Of a DNA stretch of 64,000 nucleotides, positions 11,363-20,218 are shown piece after piece (position 1 is the first letter of the stretch; each line of letters begins with the position of its first letter). Below the pieces are notes generated by a model that was given only the letters and a program-made list of their open reading frames with translations, was not told the DNA's origin and ran no database searches. A program made the position numbers and the translations under genes. Source of the DNA: Carallia brachiata (lineage: Eukaryota > Streptophyta > Magnoliopsida > Malpighiales > Rhizophoraceae); NCBI GenBank assembly GCA_021464245.1, contig JADCRB010000004.1:3095103-3159102 (forward strand), written 5' to 3'.

Positions 11363-13593
11363 GTGAAAAGAATGGAAGGAAGCAAAGGGGAAAATGGGAG
11401 CTCGAGCGTAAGTGGTAGGCCGCCGAACCCCGTCGGTGCGGCGTGTCGGCAGTGTTTCAGCGTTGATGGCCGGCCCCTCAAAAAGATATTGGTTCGACAC
11501 CAGTCTCTTGTAAGATTCACTTTATGCTCTTTTTTTCTTTTTAATTCAAATTTTATGCTTAAGTTAAAGATGAATTGGATAATGGGGCTGCTCGTTTGCT
11601 CTTTCTAGTTGGGTAGTGCCACTCAGATCCTTTCATGTAACTAAATGGTTGTTTGACTTGGCTTTTCTTAGCTTTTTGCTTTCTTCAAGGAATTGGGTTC
11701 TCTTTGTTCTTTTTTCTTTTTTTTTTTGTCTTCTTTTTTTTCAAGTTTGCTGTCCCAGTTGAGATTTGACCCATTTCCCTATTGGGATTTATTGTCTTAG
11801 CCATATTTGATGCAATTGCTTATAAGGGAAATCACTTGGCAATCAGGATTTTTCGTTCTCATAATTAGTGCTTTTCAAGAATGGAGGAGCATTAACAAAG
11901 TAAAGGTGAGTTATGTGGAGGGGCTTTTGTTGTCTGCGTTGAAGACTAATGACGGCTAATTGTCCCAGTAAATGGGTTGATTTGAACTCTCTCTTGCAGC
12001 GTCCATGGATATAACTTTTTTAATTTTATTTTTTATTTTTGTAATTCTTGATAATTACTTCTTTTTTTTTTTTTCCTTTTCATGAAGAGAAGTTTGATTA
12101 GTTCCCTTTTTGATCCTCCTGTTAGGTTTTCCTTTTTTGAAGTTGCTGAATTGTTGGCTAAATTTTTGTGAATACTGTTCACATCCATTATTTTTCTTAA
12201 ATTTTTTATTAGGTTCTTGGTAGGCAAAGATGAAGACATCATATATGTCTAGTCAATAGGAACTTGGTGGAGAAAATCATGATTCTAGTTTTACACCTAT
12301 TGTCCATTCGGGAGCATGGGCTGATATTGGCTTTCGCGCTAGCATGGAAGATGTGTATTTATGCATTGACAATTTTATGAGCAATTATGGGATCAAGAAT
12401 GTTGTCCACCTACTGAATGCCTTCTATGGGGTACTCTACCTCTCCTTCTACTTACGGCTCTTCTTGTGTTATTTTGTGTCTTTTGGTGTAAGCTAAATGA
12501 ATCTCATCACAATTATGATGTTCAGTGAAATGAACAACTTGGCGTGATTTGATTCTGCAAAGTGTTTTTTCAATATTGGGACAAGTATGATATCCAACAA
12601 TTCGCTTCCTAACATCGTAGTTTTCTTGTTCCAACTTCCAAGCCATGGTAGGTTAGGAGAGTTCTGCAAGCTTGGTATTCCACCATATACAGAAACTCAT
12701 GGATTTGTGTCATTGTTGGCTGGTTGCCACTTGCAAGAGCTTTATAATGGTAAACCAGTATATTTGATGCAGATGGCTGCTGAATGTGGGTGGCAGCCCA
12801 GGTGGTTTTGGAATAGTTTTGAAAGGATCTAGGGTTCTTGTGTTAGTGTTAGTGGTAGATTAGGTGGCATTGTGCTTGGTGTTTGTAAAAAATATCACAA
12901 TGGAAAAGTTTATAGTTAAAAAATATCTGAGGGCGTAGTGATATTACCATTAGAAGTATTGATTCTTCTCTTGTAGTTGTTAGTATCATTAATAAAATTG
13001 ACGAAGTATCTAAGCACATGATGCATTATAGCTTGTTTCTCAATGTCTTTGATGGCAGGTCATTGGTGGTGGCAAATGCTGGAGACTGTAGGGCAGTATT
13101 GTGTCGTCGTGGCAAAGCAGTTGAGATGTCTAGGGATCATAAACCAATTTGCAGTAAAGAGAGGAAGCACATTGAGGCATCTGGTGGACATGTCTATGAT
13201 GGCTACGTCAATGGACAACTGAATATGGCTCGTGCTTTAGGAGACTGGCACATGGAAGGAATGAAGGGTCGGGATGGTGGGCCACTGAGTGTAGAGCCTG
13301 AGCTTATGATTACACAACCAACAGAGGAAGATGAATTCCTCATCATGGGTTGTGATGGGATATGGGATGTGTTTAGAAGCCAAAATGCTATTGATTTAGC
13401 TGGATGTAGACTTCAAGAGCACAACAAGCCAGTCATGTGTAGCGAAGATCTGGTTGATCAAGCCTTGAAGAGAAAAAGTGGAGATAATTTGGCCGTTGTG
13501 GTGGCTTGTTTCCAATTTGAGCCTCCACCAATCTCAGTTGCCCCTTGTTCTAGAGTGCCAAGGAGCTTCTCTGCTGATTTGAGGGAGTTGTAG
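11363..13593 (+). pseudogene. protein phosphatase 2C (PP2C) gene fragment lacking its DGHGG exon
   Basis: Remains of a plant PP2C Ser/Thr phosphatase. Exon 1 is about 11363-11508 (MKRMEGSKGENG..., ending RHQSL). A second coding block from about 12225 to 12431 reads GAWADIGFRASMEDVYLCID, then NAFYGV and a GT donor. The last exon from about 13059 to 13593 holds VANAGDCRAVLCRRGKA, GDWHMEGMKG, the metal-ligand motif MGCDGIWD and SGDNLAVVV. The exon that should carry FDGHGG, with its metal-binding Asp, and the following helix is not recognisable in 12432-13058. A TAG at 12253-12255 interrupts exon 2. The stop at 13591 cuts off a residual C-terminus still readable beyond it (SFLDSL). Introns are kept, so it is not a processed copy. 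It sits inside a 5.8-kb segment absent from the duplicate locus. Confidence 0.75.
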
Positions 13594-14250
13594 AGTTTCT
13601 TGGATAGCTTGGTTGATTGAGATGATGACGAATAGTTATTCTTTCACTTCTCTTCGATTTTTGCTATTCCTCCCCTCCCCCCATTCCCCTCCTGTGTCTT
13701 GCAGTTTAGTTGTAGTGGCAGGTTTGAGAGCTCTCAACTGTAACATATGTCGCGGCAAGTCGATAAGATAATTTGTTAGTTTGCAGGAGTAATGTTGGTC
13801 TAGCCTCTGTTTTGGCAGATCTTGGTACGGAATTTCATTATTATATCTCTTGCTGGCAGCTTGATTTGCTGGCATTGTCTGCCATTGTTAGCCAACCCGC
13901 AGTCCACAGACTCCTTTTAATACCCACTCCTTTTAATACCTTCTCTCAAACAATGTAACATTCCAGTCTGTAACTGCACAGCACTCTTAATATAAACTTC
14001 CAGTGTCAAACAGGATAACAATAAACACATTTGATGTGTAATAATTAAGTTGAGTGAGTGTTTGTATAATTTATCTGACGGCTTAAGTTTTGGTGCAACG
14101 GTAAGATTATTTTACCGATGGTCATAAATTCCAAGTTATACAAAAAAAACTTGTTTGTCATGTTTGGGTTGTTGAAATAGTTACAGTGTGAGTCTGGAAC
14201 ACACTTTTTTGAGCATAGTACAAATTAAGAATAACCATTTGTTATTTTAG
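13594..14250. other. PP2C 3' flank; SINE-like remnant near 14078-14145
   Basis: No coding sequence. The plus strand near 14080 reads GGTGCAACGGTAAG followed about 30 bases later by a weak B-box-like TTCCAAGTTA, resembling the head of an Au-type tRNA-derived SINE. Homology to the PDR-B 3' flank resumes at about 14238-14252. Confidence 0.4.
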
Positions 14251-14572
14251 TTTGCTTTACTTTGGTTTTGTAGTGGACAATTCTAATACATCCCATGGAC
14301 TTCAATGTGTATGTCCCGCGACGACAAGCTCAGTTCTTCCTTCCAACATGTTTTTCCAATGGCATGGAGCCACAGAGAGCAGAGATTCGAATTAAAAAAA
14401 TAAAATAAAACCATCCTGATAAAGACTGCATAGTAGCATTTTCTCCCCCTACTACCCTTTTCTGTCCACGGAGTAACAGGAAAGTAGCAGTGGACCTTGC
14501 CGAGGCATAAACTATTTAGCCATGATAACTAACAAGCTGGAGGTAATGATGATTACTATCTACATAGAGTTT
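14251..14572 (-). other. 3' flank of PDR copy A
   Basis: Homologous to 55980-56320 downstream of PDR copy B, for example ATCCCATGGACTTCAA in both. It probably contains the 3' UTR. No independent gene is seen. Confidence 0.6.
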
Positions 14573-15305
14573 TCATCTTTTCATGAAGTTGAATGCCTTG
14601 ATGCAAAAGGCGAAGAGGAATCCGAAGAGCACAGATAATCCCACAAGTACGATTGCAACAACTCCAAGAAAGTCGTGCCGAAACCCGAAATAGCTTCTGA
14701 TGAATTCCTCCACTGTTTCGCCACTTTCCATTGTTTCCTTTATGTCTCCAAACTGTGAAGCAAATAATCCATACAAGGTCCAAGAAACGGGGCAGGCCCA
14801 GTAGTACCATCTCCACCAGATTGGAATCCTCTGTCATAAAGGAACCAAAAAAAAAATCTTATTCAGGTTCATTTGTTTAGCCATGAACTCTTTGAATGTT
14901 ACGTGTTAACGAATGAAGACATCAGAATAACTAGAAGTTACCGGCCGAGGAACAATGAAGCCTGCGAAAAGATTCCATATTATATTGAAAGAAGTTGAGA
15001 CTATAGCTGCAATGTGTGGGTTGGGTGTCATGGCCACAGCCATCATCCCATAGAAGGTGAAGTATAAGAGACTGAAGTATGTTGTGAAGATATACCAAAA
15101 GAACTTGGTGGCTGTCCATTCGAACCCAATCATAGCGTACACTATAACCCCATACATGAGAGTTTGTGCCAAAATATATGGCAGTTCAATCAATATCTGC
15201 AAATCAGGATAGACGACGTGATAAACTTCCCGGCTTAAAAGAAATGAAAAAGAAATTGGCAGATGTTGACAGAAGAAATAAATTTACCTGCCCAAAAGCA
15301 TATGG

Positions 15306-15310
15306 GAATG
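15306..15310. other. copia target-site duplication, left
   Basis: GAATG directly before the LTR; repeated at the right edge. Confidence 0.9.
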
Positions 15311-15714
15311 TGTTGGTGTTTAAAGGAAAAAATAAAAACAGAGCAACAAGCAAGCACACGTTTTTGTGTTGAAAGAAGAATGATGCAGCAGAGATTAGGA
15401 AAATGGCAGCTCTATCTTCTGTGATGATAGGCTGACTTCATTATATATGAAGTTCAACAAAACTTACATCATTGTTCAAAGTACAAATTACAAAATTCAA
15501 ATTGAAAATAGCTGTTGGGACAAGACAGCTTTTACATTTTCAATGTAAAATACAAAAAACAAAAAAGAAAGAGAGTGTTCTCTTCAAATCCAGCTCCAGC
15601 ATTTTAAAATCAATTGCCAACTGATTTTTTGAATGCTGGAGGGAATTCTTGAGTTCAAAAAAACAAATGGCTGCAACACAGCAATGCAGCAGCACACCTT
15701 CAGACCTGTCAACA
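15311..15714 (-). repeat. copia 3' LTR
   Basis: 404 bases with TGTTG/CAACA ends. It lies downstream of pol in element orientation. The pol stop codon TGA is formed from the first bases of this LTR. Confidence 0.95.
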
Positions 15715-18700
15715 CTCCTCCTTGGTGCAATGCAGTTGCATTCCAAGCTTTGCCCTTAGAAAATCAAACCTTGGCTTAGGAAGCCTTTTAGTTAGAATAT
15801 CTGCAAGCTGCTTCTCGGAGGAACAAAACAGCAAATTCACTTCTTGATCTTCTTGTGCTTCTCTTATAAAATGCAACTTAATCTTAAAGTGCTTAGTCCT
15901 ACCATGCAATACAGGATTCTTAGATATTGCAATGGTGGATTGATTGTCACAAAAGATTGAAGTGGGTTCAGTTTGTTCCACCTTCAAATCTAAAAGTAGC
16001 TTTCTAATCCACATTGCTTGGTTTACAGCTGAGGCAGCTGCAATGTATTCTGCCTCAGCTGTTGACTGAGCAACTGTGGACTGCTTCTTGGAGTTCCAGC
16101 TGAAAGCACTTGATCCAAACATGAATACAAAACCAGAGGTACTCTTCATATCTTCCAAGGAGCCTGCCCAATCACTATCAGTGAATCCTGATAGAATCAT
16201 TTCTTCATTCCTTTTATACATGATCCCAAGCTCAATGGTACCTTTGATATATCTCAAAACCCTTTTAGCTGCTCTGAAATGCACTTCACTTGGTGAGTGC
16301 ATATATCTAGATAACAAGCTGGCTGCATGCATAATGTCTGGCCTGGATGCAGAAAGGTACAACAGACAGCCCACAAGGCTTCTGTAGCTTGTAGAATCAG
16401 TTTTATTGGCACCATCATCCTTCTGAAGTTGCTCACCTGCTGCCAAGGGAGTTCCTACAGGTTTGCATTCAGACATTTGAAACCTTTTTAGTATTTCCCT
16501 TGCATATTTGGACTGACTTATAAATATGCCTTGTTGTGTTTGCTGCACTTGCAAACCAAGGAAGTAACTCATGCTTCCAAGGTCAGACATGTCAAATACA
16601 CTTCTCATTTCAATTTTGAACTGAAGAACAAGTTGATTGCAACTTCCAATGACCAAAAGGTCATCAACATAAATAGAAACATAGAGAACCTCAGCACCTT
16701 GCTCTTTAACATACAAAGTAGCTTCTGACTTACTTTTGCAGAAACCCAGCTTGAGTAAATGATCATTGATCCTGCTGAACCAAGCCCTAGGGGCTTGCTT
16801 TAGCCCATATAAAGCCTTTTTGAGCTTGTACACTTTATCTTCTTGCCCCTTTTTAACAAAGCCATCTGGTTGCTGTACATAGATTTCTTCCTGCAGCAGA
16901 CCATTTAGAAAAGCTGATCTTACATCAAGCTGGTGAACTTTCCACCCTTTATGAGCTGCAATTGCTAAAAGAAGCTTAATTGTATCCAATCTAGCCACAG
17001 GTGCAAAAGTGTCTGTGTAGTCTACACCATATTGTTGTGCATATCCTTTAACCACAAGCCTTGCTTTGTATTTGTTCAGTGTGCCATCTGAATTGAGCTT
17101 AGTCCTGTAGACCCATTTGACTCCTATAGCAGTCTTGTTTTCTGGTATTGAAACCAATTCCCAAGTTTCATTTCTTTCAATAGCTTGTATCTCCTCCTTC
17201 ATGGCATTCTTCCACTCAGGAAATGATGAAGCTTCTTGATAGCTACAAGGTTCCAGCAAGGCTTGATGGCACCTTTCATAAATTTCTGCAATTGTTCTTG
17301 TTCCTCTCACAGGAGCATCTTCTTCCAATTCTTCATCAGAAGAGTCTGAATTTGAGACTTGAGGTTGTGAAACCTGTCCAGGTTGAGCTTGAGTCTGATC
17401 AACCTTAGATTTAGTCCAGTCCCAATACTCATTTTCACTGAACTTTAAGTTTCTGCTCACAGAAACTTTTCCAGTCTCAACAAAATAAACTCTATAGTTA
17501 AAGACAGTGTTTGTATAGCCAATAAACACTGCTACTGATGCTCTTCTATCCAGCTTACTTCTCTTGACTTCTGGCACATGCACATAACAAATGCAGCCAA
17601 AGATTTTCAAGTGATGGACTGATGGCTTAGACTGGAACCAGGCTTCAAAAGGAGTTTGGTTTGGCAAGGCTTTTGTAGGCAATCTATTCAATAAATAGAC
17701 TGAAGTAGCAACAGCCTCAGCCCAAAAACTTTTGGGGAGCTTCCTTTCAGAGAGAAGACATCTGGCCATGTCCAAGATAGTTCTATTCTTCCTTTCACTC
17801 ACCCCATTTTGTTGGGGAGTGTAAGGAGCAGTGTATTGGTTCTGAATTCCAGCATCTGTGCATACCTTTTTGAAAGCTTCAGATGTGTATTCTGAGCCAT
17901 TGTCAGTTCTCAAGCTCTTGATTTTATAGCCAGATTGTTTCTCAATCCAAAGCATGAACTTTTGAAAGACATTGACAACTTCTGACTTGGATTTGAGAAA
18001 GAAAACCCACGTGAACCTTGAGAGATCATCAATGAATAGAATAAAGTACTTGCTGCCATTTAATGATTCATTTGCCATAGGGCCACATAGGTCAGAATGA
18101 ACTAGTTGAAGCTTCTCCTTAGCTCTTGATGGCTGCAAAGATGTGAAAGGAAGCCTTGATTGCTTCCCAAATTGACAAACATCACAAGTTTTATCAGATG
18201 CAAAAATAACAGGCATATGAGAAACAAGTTCCTTCTTCTGCAACTTTAAAAGGCCTGAATAATGAAAATGGCCAAATCTTTTATGCCATAGGGAAGATTC
18301 ATCAACAGAAGCAGAAAAAGTATGATCATGAACTCCTTTGGTGTCTAGATAAAAACTCTTGCCACTCATGGGCACAGTTATAAGATGAGCTCCATCAGCA
18401 TTGTAAATAGAACAAACTTTATTCTTAAACACCAAGGAATAACCTTTCTCCATCAGCTGCCCCACACTAAGAAGGTTTTGACTTATATCAGGTACATAGA
18501 GAACATCAGCAATGAGTTTAGTACCTGAATTTGTTTTAACAACTGCAACTCCTTTCCCTTCAGCTTGTATTAGCTTTCCATTGCCTATTTTAACTTTGAC
18601 TTTGAAGGAATTGTCAAGCATTTTGAAAAATTGAAGATTAGGTGACATGTGGTTAGTGCAACCACTGTCAACAAGCCAAGTCCCTTCAACTTGATCTGCA

Positions 18701-18753
18701 AAATTGCATGTAGCAACAAAAGCTGATCTCCTCTGGTTGTTGAGGATCTTCAT
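15709..18753 (-). CDS. copia pol polyprotein (PR-INT-RT-RNase H)
   Basis: An open frame of 1,014 codons. Aspartic protease motif LVDSGC is near residue 27. The integrase zinc-binding HHCC region lies around WHKRFGHFH and CDVCQFGKQ, and its catalytic Asp-Asp-Glu triad lies in HSDLCGP, RTDNGSEYTS and QQNGVSERKNR. Reverse transcriptase has QLDVRSAFLNG, YGLKQAPRAW and YVDDLL. RNase H has TDSDWAG, STAEAEYIA and CDNQSTIAI. The ATG at 18753 is only the first Met of the open frame. In copia elements gag and pol are normally one frame, and here a frame change separates them just upstream. All catalytic residues that I can check are present. Confidence 0.9.
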   Translation of the reverse strand: MKILNNQRRSAFVATCNFADQVEGTWLVDSGCTNHMSPNLQFFKMLDNSFKVKVKIGNGKLIQAEGKGVAVVKTNSGTKLIADVLYVPDISQNLLSVGQLMEKGYSLVFKNKVCSIYNADGAHLITVPMSGKSFYLDTKGVHDHTFSASVDESSLWHKRFGHFHYSGLLKLQKKELVSHMPVIFASDKTCDVCQFGKQSRLPFTSLQPSRAKEKLQLVHSDLCGPMANESLNGSKYFILFIDDLSRFTWVFFLKSKSEVVNVFQKFMLWIEKQSGYKIKSLRTDNGSEYTSEAFKKVCTDAGIQNQYTAPYTPQQNGVSERKNRTILDMARCLLSERKLPKSFWAEAVATSVYLLNRLPTKALPNQTPFEAWFQSKPSVHHLKIFGCICYVHVPEVKRSKLDRRASVAVFIGYTNTVFNYRVYFVETGKVSVSRNLKFSENEYWDWTKSKVDQTQAQPGQVSQPQVSNSDSSDEELEEDAPVRGTRTIAEIYERCHQALLEPCSYQEASSFPEWKNAMKEEIQAIERNETWELVSIPENKTAIGVKWVYRTKLNSDGTLNKYKARLVVKGYAQQYGVDYTDTFAPVARLDTIKLLLAIAAHKGWKVHQLDVRSAFLNGLLQEEIYVQQPDGFVKKGQEDKVYKLKKALYGLKQAPRAWFSRINDHLLKLGFCKSKSEATLYVKEQGAEVLYVSIYVDDLLVIGSCNQLVLQFKIEMRSVFDMSDLGSMSYFLGLQVQQTQQGIFISQSKYAREILKRFQMSECKPVGTPLAAGEQLQKDDGANKTDSTSYRSLVGCLLYLSASRPDIMHAASLLSRYMHSPSEVHFRAAKRVLRYIKGTIELGIMYKRNEEMILSGFTDSDWAGSLEDMKSTSGFVFMFGSSAFSWNSKKQSTVAQSTAEAEYIAAASAVNQAMWIRKLLLDLKVEQTEPTSIFCDNQSTIAISKNPVLHGRTKHFKIKLHFIREAQEDQEVNLLFCSSEKQLADILTKRLPKPRFDFLRAKLGMQLHCTKEEC
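15715..15723 (-). other. copia polypurine tract
   Basis: The minus strand reads AAGGAGGAG immediately before the 3' LTR, the expected plus-strand primer site. It is also the end of the pol reading frame. Confidence 0.8.
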
Positions 18754-19676
18754 CTACTGTCTGAGCTTGTTGTTGGTTCTGCTGTTGTTGTAGCTGCTGA
18801 GGCTTTGGTCTCCTCCTGCATATTCTCTCAGAATGGCCCTTGATATTGCAAATTTTGCAAACTATATCTGGCCTTCTCCAACAGAATTTTGCCAAATGAT
18901 TGGTTCTTTTGCAGTATTCACAGGGTGGATATTGCTTTCTATCATCATTTTACTGGTTCCTTCTCCTTTCTTTTCTTGCTTGGCAGTGCATTTCTTCTTT
19001 TTTGGGGCTTTTTCTTCTTCTGTTTCTGGTTTGCTTGAAAGGCTGCTTCAGCTGATTCTTCTTGTCTCAGCTTCCTTCTTTGCTCTTGAGCTTGAAGAGC
19101 ATAAATGAGTTCAGCAAGAGTGATCTGGTTTAGGTCTCTAGAGTCTTCTAGAGAGGAAATTTTAGCTTCAAACCTCTCTGGGATACTAATGAGGACCTTT
19201 TGCACCACATTCCTATCTGGAAAATCTTCCCCCAAGATTCTGATCTGATTTACAACCTTCAGTAGCTTATCACTGTACTCTTTTATGGTCTCAGTCTCTT
19301 TCATTTGAGGAGTTCAAATTCTCTTCTCAAATTCAACAGTTGTAAGCTTCTGGTCTCTCACTACCAGAATACTCCTCCTTCAGCCTTTGCCAATCTGAGC
19401 TGTTTCACAGGCCATGATCCTGTTAAAAATGGCCTCAGACACAGCTGAATGGATACATGTCAATGCCTTATACTGTTTTGAAACAGATTCACTGTGATGC
19501 TTCAGTTGGGCCATGGTTGGGTTGGCTGGCAAAGGAGTTAGTTCAGCACCCTTTTCTGTTACAATCCCACAAATCAAAGGCTCTCAAGTAAGCCTTCATC
19601 ATCACAGTCCACTGGACATAATTTTCCCCAGTAAACTTTGGAGGAGGTAAGGGTGGTGAAACTTGAAGAAGCCATT
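18754..19676 (-). pseudogene. copia gag, frameshifted
   Basis: Starts MASSSFTTL at ATG 19676. It continues in pieces through different frames: MAQLKHHSESVSKQYKAL, then KETETIKEYSDKLLKVVNQI with LEDSRDLNQITLAELIYALQ, then the zinc knuckle CKICNIKGHSERIC (C-X2-C-X4-H-X4-C). At least three frame changes or stops separate the pieces, and another separates them from pol. It is a typical capsid/nucleocapsid precursor, now inactive. Confidence 0.85.
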
Positions 19677-19794
19677 AAAAAAAAAGGATCTGAACTGGAA
19701 GAACTCTCGGGTGTTTTAACTCTCAAAACCTCAAGTGTTTTCCCTCAGCTTCTCTCACAAACTCTCTCTGCTCAGGTCACACAATAACCTCACT

Positions 19795-19806
19795 GCTCTG
19801 ATACCA
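19795..19806 (-). other. copia primer-binding site
   Basis: TGGTATCAGAGC on the minus strand, three bases inside the 5' LTR; complementary to initiator-Met tRNA. Confidence 0.9.
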
Positions 19807-19809
19807 GAA

Positions 19810-20213
19810 TGTTGGTGTTTAAAGGAAAAAATAAAACAGAGCAACAAGCAAGCACACGTTTTTGTGTGAAAGAAGAATGATGCAGCAGAGATTAGGAAAA
19901 TGGCAGCTCTATCTTCTGTGATGATAGGCTGACTTCATTATATATGAAGTTCAACAAAACTTACATCATTGTTCAAAGTACAAATTACAAAATTCAAATT
20001 GAAAATAGCTGTTGGGACAAGACAGCTTTTACATTTTCAATGTAAAATACAAAAAACAAAAAAGAAAGAGAGTGTTCTCTTCAAATCCAGCTCTAGCATT
20101 TTAAAATCAATTGCCAACTGATTTTTTTGAATGCTGGAGGGAATTCTTGAGTTCAAAAAAACAAATGGCTGCAACACAGCAATGCAGCAGCACCACCTTC
20201 AGACCTGTCAACA
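19810..20213 (-). repeat. copia 5' LTR
   Basis: 404 bases, nearly identical to 15311-15714. It ends at CAACA against the GAATG duplication. It would hold the element's promoter. Confidence 0.95.
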
Positions 20214-20218
20214 GAATG
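20214..20218. other. copia target-site duplication, right
   Basis: GAATG after the LTR, matching 15306-15310. Undisrupted exon 22 of copy B has a single GGGAATGCAGAATAC here. Confidence 0.9.

Larger units (their letters stand above)
15311..20213 (-). mobile_element. Ty1/copia LTR retrotransposon, complete, in PDR-A exon 22
   Basis: A 4,903-bp element in the same orientation as the host gene. Two 404-bp LTRs (TGTTGG...CAACA) differ by about five positions, mostly single-base indels, so insertion was recent. A 5-bp target duplication GAATG lies at 15306-15310 and 20214-20218. The primer-binding site is a perfect TGGTATCAGAGC and the polypurine tract is AAGGAGGAG. Domain order protease, integrase, reverse transcriptase, RNase H identifies copia. 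The gag part is frameshifted while the pol frame is open over 1,014 codons. The element cannot make its own Gag but could be mobilised in trans. Confidence 0.95.

Noticed and set aside
12587..12832. 81-codon plus-strand frame between PP2C exons
   Set aside because: It does not resemble the missing PP2C exon or any family I recognise and is most likely intron sequence.
16076..16387. Plus-strand frames opposite copia pol
   Set aside because: Antisense shadows of the polyprotein without independent support.
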